Shown: positions 1-5,836 of the stretch, piece by piece | Numbering within the stretch: the stretch's first letter is position 1 | Layout: each line of letters begins with the position of its first letter | DNA from: Planctomycetes bacterium RBG_13_46_10 | GTDB taxonomy: Bacteria > Planctomycetota > Phycisphaerae > Sedimentisphaerales > Anaerobacaceae | DNA length: 14,930 bases | Assembly (NCBI GenBank): GCA_001824645.1 | Contig: MHYD01000092.1 | Span: 19,288 to 34,217, forward strand | Direction: 5' to 3' | Notes under the pieces: model-generated | Databases searched by the model: none | The model's input: only the letters and a program-made list of their open reading frames with translations | What the model was told of the DNA's origin: nothing | Translations under genes and position numbers: made by a program

Positions 1-536
1 GACTCCAAATTTAATGTCGGCCAATCCATATAGTTCCAGTGCCGCGTGCATTATATCGTGTACTCTCGAAAACGTCGGTAAGTGCACTGCAACTCAGACC
101 CTTACGGCCTGCTGGCAATCGTAATCTACTTTTTCGTGTTCTTTCTTTGAAATCTGGGGACAACAATTACGTTGCCAACAAATCTGTTGTGATTGCTGAC
201 TGAATGCCACCAACGATATACCATCTATATAGTTACCTATACTTCCCCAACCAACAAGATGTTAACTTTTAAAAAGTGCTCTATTTTTGTCAATTTGTGC
301 TCAAAAAGCGTGCGCTTTTGCAAATTTCCGTTCACTTTCTGCAAATTTCTGCTCTTTTTTGCACTCTTTTTGACCTGTTTTTTCTTGTCTATTTTACCTA
401 AGCCCTACAATATAACTATTGAACTGCATTTTTGAATCGATATTGATTATACCCCCTAAAAAATTGCCAAAAAATACCCGTTTTTTAAAAATCCAGATTT
501 TTTGAATTTCGGATTGTGTTAATTTGGGTTGTTTTT
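1..536. other. AT/T-rich stretch without a convincing gene
   Basis: I see no supportable gene here. The only longer open frame (193-435, plus) encodes a Phe/Leu/Cys-rich low-complexity peptide from T-rich DNA and has no ribosome binding site. Minus-strand frames in 1-190 are short and stop-interrupted. One of them reads open from about position 87 to the left edge, so a gene fragment continuing outside the window cannot be excluded. The T-rich core at about 275-400 holds two copies of TGCAAATTTC (319-328 and 340-349, 21 nt apart), two copies of GTGCTC, and a small hairpin at 302-320. A short AT hairpin at 487-502 lies just past the 3' end of purE. Confidence 0.5.
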
Positions 537-1106
537 TTAACGAAGCGAAGAATCTTTATCGATAACCTTTTTCTGCTGAGACTTTTTGAAAGCGGATAGT
601 TTCTTTTGTAGCTCTTTATCTGTTAGTGCCAGGATTTGCACGGCGAAGATAGCAGCGTTTTTGGCGCCGGCTTTGCCGATAGCCATTGTCGCTACAGGTA
701 CGCCCGGCGGCATCTGAACCGTGCTCAGCAGCGCATCAACGCCTTCCAGGCCGCTCGACGAGATTAAAGGCACGCCAATAACCGGCAGCGTAGTACGCGC
801 TGCTAACGCCCCCGCCAAATGCGCCGCCATACCCGCAGCGGCTATAATAACCTTTATGCCATTACCGGCTGCATTTTGAGCAAAATCGGCGGCTTCCTCC
901 GGCGTGCGATGAGCCGAGAGGATTCGAACGACCGGCTTTAAGCCGAATTCTGTTAGTGTATCAATGCAGCTTTGCATTACTTCCATATCGCTGTCCGAAC
1001 CCATGACTACCGCTACTTGGCTACGTTTTAGTTCTCTCGCCTCCGGCGAACCCTTCGGCGTAGCGGGGTCGCCACGGCGAGCAAAAGATGATTTTTTAGT
1101 TGCCAT
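537..1106 (-). CDS. purE: N5-carboxyaminoimidazole ribonucleotide mutase (PurE, class I)
   Basis: PurE converts N5-CAIR to CAIR in de novo purine synthesis, in the cytoplasm. The 189-residue product carries the phosphate-binding GSDSD motif (36-40), the catalytic-loop SAHRTP (64-69) and an AAAGMAAHLAG segment (about 90-100) matching the class I (bacterial, PurK-dependent) consensus rather than the class II direct AIR carboxylase. The frame could extend upstream to 1271, but the ATG at 1106 is preferred: a GGAAAG lies about ten bases upstream, and the extension would run into the divergent gene. The core begins near residue 29, so there is an unusual basic N-terminal extension, part of it encoded by a palindromic repeat (residues 9-24). 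purK is not adjacent. The gene diverges from the MEMO-family gene across 117 bp. Family assignment is firm; only the exact N-terminus is uncertain. Confidence 0.93.
   Translation of the reverse strand: MATKKSSFARRGDPATPKGSPEARELKRSQVAVVMGSDSDMEVMQSCIDTLTEFGLKPVVRILSAHRTPEEAADFAQNAAGNGIKVIIAAAGMAAHLAGALAARTTLPVIGVPLISSSGLEGVDALLSTVQMPPGVPVATMAIGKAGAKNAAIFAVQILALTDKELQKKLSAFKKSQQKKVIDKDSSLR
1036..1081. repeat. 46-bp imperfect palindrome translated in frame within purE
   Basis: Outer arms CTCGCC (1036-1041) and GGCGAG (1076-1081) pair. Inside them GGCGA (1045-1049) pairs with TCGCC (1069-1073), and CCC (1051-1053) with GGG, around an 11-base loop. The GC-rich block differs from its surroundings and falls wholly in the non-conserved N-terminal extension of PurE, adding residues ARRGDPATPKGSPEAR. 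The layout resembles mobile palindromic elements tolerated inside proteins, as in the Rickettsia RPE families. Only one copy is in the window, so mobility is inferred. Confidence 0.5.
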
Positions 1107-1223
1107 TTGTTTTTTTCTTTCCAAATGTTTAGAATATTCAGCAGTTCTGATAAGCCGAAGGCTTATAAAATCATATTCCAATATAGCGGCTTTGTGCCGG
1201 AAATACAAGTGAAGGTTGCGGAA
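1107..1223. promoter_or_regulatory. Divergent intergenic region with a 7-bp hairpin
   Basis: This 117-bp gap separates the outward-facing purE and MEMO-family genes, so it should hold promoters for both. It contains a perfect hairpin with arms ATAAGCC (1150-1156) and GGCTTAT (1160-1166) around GAA. The DNA just after it (TATAAA, 1164-1169) could serve as a -10 element for the rightward gene, but I find no matching -35 box. The role is inferred from position. Confidence 0.35.
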
Positions 1224-2096
1224 ATGAGAACGAGAAAACCAATTGTTGCCGACCAGTTCTACCCGGGCCAACGCAATTCCTGCATATCTGAGATTGAAGA
1301 ATGTTTGCAGGCAAGAGCCGTTGGCCAGTCATTACCGGAAAAAATCGTAGCCGGTATCGTGCCGCACGCCGGCTGGTTCTTCAGCGGCAGTACGGCGGCG
1401 ATGGTCTTTTCTGCCATAAAACAGCGCCAGAAAGAAATCACCACGTTTATTATATTCGGAGCCGCTCACGGCTACTTCGGGCCGATGGCCGCCCTTGACG
1501 ACAGCGAATCCTGGGAAACGCCGCTCGGAGATGCAGCGGTTGATACGGACTTAGCTGAGCAGCTGGTAAATAAAAAACTGGCTGTCAAAAATTCGTCAGC
1601 TCACAGAGGTGAACATAGTATCGAAGTTCAGGTGCCGTTTATACAGTATCTTTTTCCCAATGCACAAATCCTGCCGATTATCGTTCCGCCGGGCGAGAAG
1701 GCGATTCTGCTGGGCGAATCAATCGGCGACATAATCACCGAATTGGGAAAAACCATCATCTGCATCGGCTCGACGGATTTGACGCATTACGGGCCGCGTT
1801 ACGGATTTACGCCGGTGGGAATCGGCCCTGATGCAATACGATGGGCCGGCGAGGTCAACGACCGAAAGTTCACTGACCTGGCCTTGAAAATGGACCCAAA
1901 AGGAATGTTGGCAAGTGCCGCTGAGAATTGTAACGCCTGCGGTCCTGGCGCAGCGGCAGCTACAATTGCAGCAGCGAAAAGGCTCGGCAAAAACACGGGG
2001 CAGCTCCTCAAACACACCAACAGCAACGAAGTTATGCTCAGAAAAATGGGTAGATCAAGCACCGATAGTGTAGGCTACGCCGCGATAATCTATTGA
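1224..2096 (+). CDS. amrB: AmmeMemoRadiSam system protein B (MEMO1 family)
   Basis: The 290-residue product matches the MEMO1 family, related to LigB-type nonheme-iron dioxygenases. In bacteria it is usually found with an AMMECR1-domain protein and a radical SAM enzyme; the biochemical role of the trio is not well settled. Family residues are visible: PHAGW (His48), FGAAHG (His82), EHSIEVQVPF (130-139), STDLTHYG (His188) and NACGPGA (Cys239). His48, His82 and Cys239 correspond to the metal-binding His/His/Cys set described for human MEMO1. The start at 1224 is chosen because GAAGG lies 8 bases upstream and MRTRKPIVADQFYPG is a typical family N-terminus; the longer frame from 1107 would overlap the purE leader. 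Neither an AMMECR1 nor a radical SAM partner is adjacent. A hairpin follows the stop codon. Confidence 0.86.
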   Translation: MRTRKPIVADQFYPGQRNSCISEIEECLQARAVGQSLPEKIVAGIVPHAGWFFSGSTAAMVFSAIKQRQKEITTFIIFGAAHGYFGPMAALDDSESWETPLGDAAVDTDLAEQLVNKKLAVKNSSAHRGEHSIEVQVPFIQYLFPNAQILPIIVPPGEKAILLGESIGDIITELGKTIICIGSTDLTHYGPRYGFTPVGIGPDAIRWAGEVNDRKFTDLALKMDPKGMLASAAENCNACGPGAAAATIAAAKRLGKNTGQLLKHTNSNEVMLRKMGRSSTDSVGYAAIIY

Positions 2097-2114
2097 AGTT
2101 TATTTGCAAGACTA

Positions 2115-2140
2115 TCATTTTGCCGACGCCGGCAAAATGA
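2115..2140. terminator. Perfect 11-bp hairpin after the MEMO-family gene
   Basis: Arms TCATTTTGCCG (2115-2125) and CGGCAAAATGA (2130-2140) pair perfectly around ACGC, 18 bases past the stop codon. No clear T-tract follows, so it may be a transcript-end hairpin or a copy of an extragenic palindromic repeat rather than a strong intrinsic terminator. Confidence 0.5.
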
Positions 2141-2239
2141 TTGCCTCAATCAAATATCTCGATTCCGAAAATGTAAATGACAATAAAATGAATCTTAAGG
2201 GATAGGAGCATAATTATATAGCAGGCTTAACCTTTTAGT

Positions 2240-3274
2240 ATGAGAAACCAACGTTACGATAAATATAATTTAAGCGTACAAAGACCACATCTTGTTTTAA
2301 TTGGTGCAGGAGCAAGTCGAGCTGCTTTCCCAAATGGCGAAAAATATAGACTTAGACTCCCTTTGATGAATGATTTTTTTGATATTGTTGAGGGGCTCTC
2401 AGATTACCTTGAAAAACATGGGATTGGATATAAAAATAAAAATTTCGAGGATTTGTACAGTTCTATGTATGAAAACAGCAAATATAATGAAATCAGGACT
2501 AATATTGAAGAAATAGTATACAATTACTTCGGCCGCATGGAATTACCGAATGAACCAACTCTCTATGACCATCTTATCTTATCAATGACTGGCAGAGATG
2601 CAATAGCAACTTTTAACTGGGACCCTTTTATAGGGCAAGCAATGTGCAGAAACTATAAACGAGTAGGTGGTAATAATAATCTTCCTCGTCCTATTTATCT
2701 GCATGGAAATACGGCTGTAGGGGTATGCACGAGGCATAGACAAGTACAAGTAGGTCCAAAAGGAATTATATGCAGGAAATGTCGTAAAAGACTCGAAAAA
2801 AGTAAATTACTTTACCCAATAGAAAAAAAGAATTACAACTCCGACCCTTTTATTAAAAGTAGCTGGCATGATGTAAGAAGTTATTTACAAGATGCTTTCA
2901 TGTTTACAATTTTTGGATATGGTGCCCCATCATCAGATGTTGAAGCTATAAAGTTACTGCAAGAAGGATGGGGAAATAAATATCAAAGAGTTATGGAAGA
3001 GATTGAAGTTATTGACATTTTAGAGGAGGATCTCTTATGCGAAAAGTGGGGCACATTTATTCACTCCCATCATTATAGCACCCATAAGGATTTTTATTTA
3101 TCATCGATAGCCAGGTTCGGAAGACGGAGTTGTGATGCACAATTTCAACGTATATATAATTGCATTGAATTAGTAGACAATTCCCTCCCCAAATATGCTA
3201 ACTGGGATGAACTTGATGAATGGCTTAAACCTTTGCTTGAAGAAGAAAACACAAAAAGAGAAAGACGAAATTGA
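2240..3274 (+). CDS. SIR2-like NAD-dependent domain protein, possible defence effector
   Basis: The 344-residue product has the SIR2/Rossmann motif order: GAGAS (22-26) for NAD binding, TFNWD (124-128), LHGN (154-157) with the candidate catalytic His155, and FGYGAPSSDVEA (225-236) as the second nucleotide-binding segment. C163, H166, C178 and C181 form a CxxH...CxxC arrangement where sirtuins hold a zinc ribbon. The C-terminal third (HSHHYSTHKDFYLSSIARF and onward) is not recognised. SIR2-like domains in bacteria are often NADases in anti-phage systems (Thoeris ThsA, DSR, SIR2-HERC), but no partner gene is recognisable here, so deacylase or NADase activity is open. Codon use is visibly more AT-rich than in neighbouring genes, suggesting horizontal acquisition. 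The ATG at 2240 is the first in-frame start but lacks a nearby ribosome site; the closest GGAG is about 30 bases upstream. Confidence 0.75.
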   Translation: MRNQRYDKYNLSVQRPHLVLIGAGASRAAFPNGEKYRLRLPLMNDFFDIVEGLSDYLEKHGIGYKNKNFEDLYSSMYENSKYNEIRTNIEEIVYNYFGRMELPNEPTLYDHLILSMTGRDAIATFNWDPFIGQAMCRNYKRVGGNNNLPRPIYLHGNTAVGVCTRHRQVQVGPKGIICRKCRKRLEKSKLLYPIEKKNYNSDPFIKSSWHDVRSYLQDAFMFTIFGYGAPSSDVEAIKLLQEGWGNKYQRVMEEIEVIDILEEDLLCEKWGTFIHSHHYSTHKDFYLSSIARFGRRSCDAQFQRIYNCIELVDNSLPKYANWDELDEWLKPLLEEENTKRERRN

Positions 3275-3280
3275 GTAAAA

Positions 3281-3312
3281 CCACTCCCTAACGGTCGTGG
3301 CTCTGTTTTATC
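3281..3312. repeat. Candidate dispersed repeat ('NGRGS' type)
   Basis: The short GC-richer block starting CCACTCCCTAACGG and ending GTGGCTCTG sits in an otherwise AT-rich 76-bp gap between the SIR2-like and sigma-factor genes. Read on the plus strand it would translate as KPLPNGRGSV, and on the minus as TEPRPLGSG. I recall this kind of sequence as a recurrent intergenic repeat in planctomycete and acidobacterial genomes. CCAC and GTGG pair around its centre. Only one copy is present here. Confidence 0.4.
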
Positions 3313-3398
3313 AAAAAAATACGTCATAATATTGTAATAAAAACTATTCTTTGTCGACTAATATACTGAAAAGGCAGAGCTATTTGAAGGAGATGTGT

Positions 3399-3908
3399 TT
3401 GCAGGTTATTGATTGGCAGGCAGTTGTGAAAAAACACGGCCCGGTTGTATGGAGCACCGCGTACAGGCTGCTGGGCAACCATACGGATGCGGCCGACTGC
3501 TTTCAGGAAGCGTTTGTCTGTGCTCTGGAGGTTTCGCGGCGGCAGTATGTGTTTAACTTCGCGGCCCTTTTGGTGCGGCTGGCCACCGCCCGTGCGATAG
3601 ACCGGCTGCGTCGAAGAATGCGTGATTCTAATATCAGTCCCGAGACGGCTGGTTGTGACGACGTGCTGAGCGATGATATTGAACCTTATCAACATATACA
3701 GGCCAAGGAGCTGGCTGAAGGATTGCGAGAAGCCCTTGCTCAGCTTCCGCAGCAGGAGGCACAGGTTTTTTGCCTGAGATATCTGAATAATATGAGCTAC
3801 CGTCAAATAGCCAGGCAGCTCGGCATTAAAAACAGCACCGCCGGTGTGTTGCTGCACCGGGCCAGAACAAAACTTCGGGTACATCTTGAAAAGGCCGCTG
3901 TTACATAA
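3399..3908 (+). CDS. RNA polymerase sigma factor, ECF subfamily
   Basis: This is a sigma-70 family ECF factor of about 169 residues that would redirect RNA polymerase to its own regulon. Region 2 (about 11-75) begins HGPVVWSTAYRLLGN and includes DAADCFQEAF and the basic DRLRRR; region 4 (about 107-165) contains LPQQEAQVFCLRYLNNMSY and a helix-turn-helix ending LLHRARTKLR. The start is ambiguous. GAAGGAG at 3386-3392 abuts the ATG at 3393, which is too close, but is ideally 6 bases from the TTG at 3399, so I chose the TTG; a TTG at 3351 has no ribosome site. It is the first gene of a plus-strand cluster whose second product is a membrane protein 20 bp downstream, the usual sigma/anti-sigma arrangement. 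The subgroup cannot be assigned by eye. Confidence 0.87.
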   Translation: MQVIDWQAVVKKHGPVVWSTAYRLLGNHTDAADCFQEAFVCALEVSRRQYVFNFAALLVRLATARAIDRLRRRMRDSNISPETAGCDDVLSDDIEPYQHIQAKELAEGLREALAQLPQQEAQVFCLRYLNNMSYRQIARQLGIKNSTAGVLLHRARTKLRVHLEKAAVT

Positions 3909-3928
3909 GAAGAAAGGCAGGTTACATT

Positions 3929-4624
3929 ATGGAAGAGCACAAAGACATTTTAGATAAGGCGATAAATGCCCTTGCCAATACAAATGTTCCGCCCGGCCCG
4001 CCGAAGGAATTAACAGATACAACCGTTGCGAAACTTTCTGAAGCTGCAAAAAATCATCAGGATGAATTCATGGATTCGACAGGCTCACCACAGGAGACAA
4101 TAAAATTAGTTGACAGGATTAAATTTGTTAAAGGCTTGATAAAATTCTCGGCGGCAGCAGTAATACTCATCACGGCCGGTTATGCCATCGGCCGGTTCTC
4201 AGCCCCGCAACCACCGGATATTGAGCAGCTTCGTGCTTCTCTTGAGCCTGCCATACGCCAAAACCTGCTACAGGATATGGCTCAATACATGCAGGTAGGC
4301 CTTGAAAGCTGCTACGCACAGATTAAAAATGAGCTTCAGCAGCAATACCGCCGCGACATGAGTGACTTTGCAATTCAGACCTTAGCTGCTTCAAGCACGG
4401 TGACAAACCAGCGTCTCCTGCAGCTTATCGATGCAATAAATACATCTCAAACACACGAACGACAGTGGTACGCAACAGCCTTAGAGACGCTGGCTTTGCA
4501 GACTGAAGACCAATTGCAGAAAACAAGACAGGATATGGCTCAGCTTTTATCTTATACCCAGCCCGATAGCATAGGTGTGGATAAATCTAATAATCTAAAT
4601 AACTTAAATGAAAGAAGCAATTAG
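3929..4624 (+). CDS. Single-pass membrane protein, possible anti-sigma partner
   Basis: I do not recognise a named family. The 231-residue product has a cytoplasmic-looking N-terminal part (1-65; starting MEEHKDILDKAINAL), one clear transmembrane helix (about 70-89, FSAAAVILITAGYAIGRF), and a Gln/Leu-rich C-terminal part (about 97-215) predicted mostly helical, with possible coiled coil. There is no signal peptide, so an N-in/C-out topology is likely. The start has GGCAGG upstream and lies 20 bp after the sigma-factor stop codon, suggesting co-transcription. By position and topology it may restrain or sense for the sigma factor, but no zinc-binding ZAS motif (HxxxCxxC) is visible, so the anti-sigma role is inference only. 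Confidence 0.7.
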   Translation: MEEHKDILDKAINALANTNVPPGPPKELTDTTVAKLSEAAKNHQDEFMDSTGSPQETIKLVDRIKFVKGLIKFSAAAVILITAGYAIGRFSAPQPPDIEQLRASLEPAIRQNLLQDMAQYMQVGLESCYAQIKNELQQQYRRDMSDFAIQTLAASSTVTNQRLLQLIDAINTSQTHERQWYATALETLALQTEDQLQKTRQDMAQLLSYTQPDSIGVDKSNNLNNLNERSN

Positions 4625-4650
4625 AATCGAGTAATCGAAAGTGACCCAAA

Positions 4651-4836
4651 ATGGATAGAAACTACTATCCTAAACCAGCCTGGACGCATAACGGTTCCAT
4701 AAGAACTGATTTACCGCTGACAGTGACCGGAAAGGCAGGCAAGAAAAAACTTGTGGAAACCATAAGTCCGGGGCAACTTCTTTGTGTTGGTAAGGTATAC
4801 CTGAAAACAAATAACGATTTAATACGAATAAAATAA
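4651..4836 (+). pseudogene. Truncated C-terminal remnant of a DUF4097-like gene
   Basis: The 61-codon frame encodes a piece closely matching the C-terminus of the following intact gene. Its segment THNGSIRTDLPLTVTG aligns with THNGSINNDLPITVTE; KKKLVETI aligns with KKKLIGTL; and the ends VYLKTNNDLIRIK and LYLETHNGSINIK correspond. The final THNG has decayed to TNND, and about five residues are inserted. There is no signal peptide, no N-terminal repeat region and no good ribosome site. It is best read as the relic of a tandem duplication or of partial deletion of a paralogue. A short expressed protein cannot be excluded, since the frame is intact. Confidence 0.62.
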
Positions 4837-4876
4837 CCCCAAAAACAGTAAAAACACATAATCAAAGGAGAAAAAA

Positions 4877-5776
4877 ATGAAGAAAGATAATTTCCCAAAG
4901 GTACATGTGGTTTTTTTATTGTGTTTGCTGATTGCTGCTGTGGACTGGTCCTATGCAGAAGGTTGTACTCCAACAGCAAAATATGAAAGGACAGTCCACC
5001 TCTCAGAGCCTCTGCCGGCAGGCAGCCTTTTCGAAGCTCAAACCCACAACGGCTATATCAATATCACCGGCACCGATGTTGCTGAGTGCAGACTCACAGC
5101 CACGATTATCGCCAAGGCAGACACCGAAGAAAACGCTCAAAAGCTCGCGGAAGAGGTAAAAGTTGAGCTTATTTCTTCCGGCAAAAAGCTCACTGCAAAA
5201 ATCGAAATGCCTACATTAGCTCCGGACAAATATGTCAGCGTCAGTCTTGATGTAACCGTCCCGCACCAAACCAGTGCCGACCTTACCACACACAATGGGG
5301 CTCTAAAAATCAAAAGTTTAACCGGACAGCTCAACGGCACAACGCACAATGGAGAGGTCAAAGCAGAGAAAATCTCTGGAACAGCCAAATTTGAAACACA
5401 CAATGGAAAAATAGTTTGCAAAGAAATTGCAGGCAATACACAAATCCAAACACATAACGGCTTAGTCATTTGCGAAGAAGTTTCAGGCGATATAAAACTT
5501 CGAACCCACAACGGCAACGCAAATGCATTTTACTCTACAGTTGCCCCGCCGGTATGCAATGTATCAATGGTTACTCACAACGGCAGCGTCAGTCTAACAG
5601 CCCCGCCGAACTACTCAGCCAAAGTTGATGTCTCGACGCACAATGGCTCAATAAATAACGATTTGCCAATAACCGTAACAGAAAATATAACCAAGAAAAA
5701 ACTTATAGGAACTCTCGGCACAGGAGCGGGTGAACTCTACCTCGAAACCCACAACGGCTCAATAAACATAAAATAG
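4877..5776 (+). CDS. Exported DUF4097-like beta-solenoid protein with THNG repeats
   Basis: The 299-residue product has a signal peptide (basic MKK, hydrophobic 10-22, likely cleavage after SYA at 27), so it should be periplasmic or surface-exposed. The motif THNG occurs nine times, starting at residues 56, 138, 156, 174, 192, 210, 233, 254 and 291. Five consecutive copies (138-210) are exactly 18 residues apart, with alternating hydrophobic positions between them (such as GEVKAEKISG and LVICEEVSG), as expected for rungs of a right-handed beta-solenoid. This fits the DUF4097 putative-adhesin family. AAAGGAG lies 6 bases before the start. It follows the truncated paralogue and lies within the sigma-factor cluster, suggesting an envelope function under that sigma factor. 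Ligand and function are unknown. Confidence 0.83.
   Translation: MKKDNFPKVHVVFLLCLLIAAVDWSYAEGCTPTAKYERTVHLSEPLPAGSLFEAQTHNGYINITGTDVAECRLTATIIAKADTEENAQKLAEEVKVELISSGKKLTAKIEMPTLAPDKYVSVSLDVTVPHQTSADLTTHNGALKIKSLTGQLNGTTHNGEVKAEKISGTAKFETHNGKIVCKEIAGNTQIQTHNGLVICEEVSGDIKLRTHNGNANAFYSTVAPPVCNVSMVTHNGSVSLTAPPNYSAKVDVSTHNGSINNDLPITVTENITKKKLIGTLGTGAGELYLETHNGSINIK
5288..5515 (+). repeat. Five THNG motifs at an exact 54-nt (18-residue) period
   Basis: Codons for THNG begin at 5288, 5342, 5396, 5450 and 5504. The DNA spelling varies between copies (ACACACAATGGG, ACGCACAATGGA, ACACATAACGGC, ACCCACAACGGC) while the peptide does not change. The repeat is therefore old and kept by selection on the protein rather than a fresh DNA expansion. 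Confidence 0.85.
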
Positions 5777-5836
5777 CAGAAGTAGCTATATAACGTTAAC
5801 TTATTAACATTAACTTAAAATCGAAAGGAGCAAAAA

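Noticed and set aside
1..190. Possible minus-strand gene fragment at the left edge
   Set aside because: Two minus-strand frames read open for only 29-51 codons, with stops nearby, and neither resembles a family I know. Too little to call.
193..435. 80-codon plus-strand frame in the T-rich left region
   Set aside because: The peptide is Phe/Leu/Cys-rich low complexity from T-rich DNA, has no ribosome site, and its DNA is made of short repeats.
487..502. AT hairpin as purE terminator
   Set aside because: The arms are only A/T plus one G-C pair and no T-tract follows on the minus strand, so it is too weak to call.
1107..1271. Longer N-termini for both purE (to 1271) and the MEMO-family protein (from 1107)
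   Set aside because: These extensions overlap each other on opposite strands, are not conserved-looking, and both genes have better starts with ribosome sites at 1106 and 1224.
3324..3884. 186-codon minus-strand frame opposite the sigma factor
   Set aside because: It mirrors the sigma-factor codons; regions 2 and 4 on the plus strand are clear.
5288..5515. CRISPR-like or recently expanded tandem DNA repeat
   Set aside because: The period is constant but the DNA between and within copies differs; only the encoded THNG motif is preserved, so it is a protein repeat.
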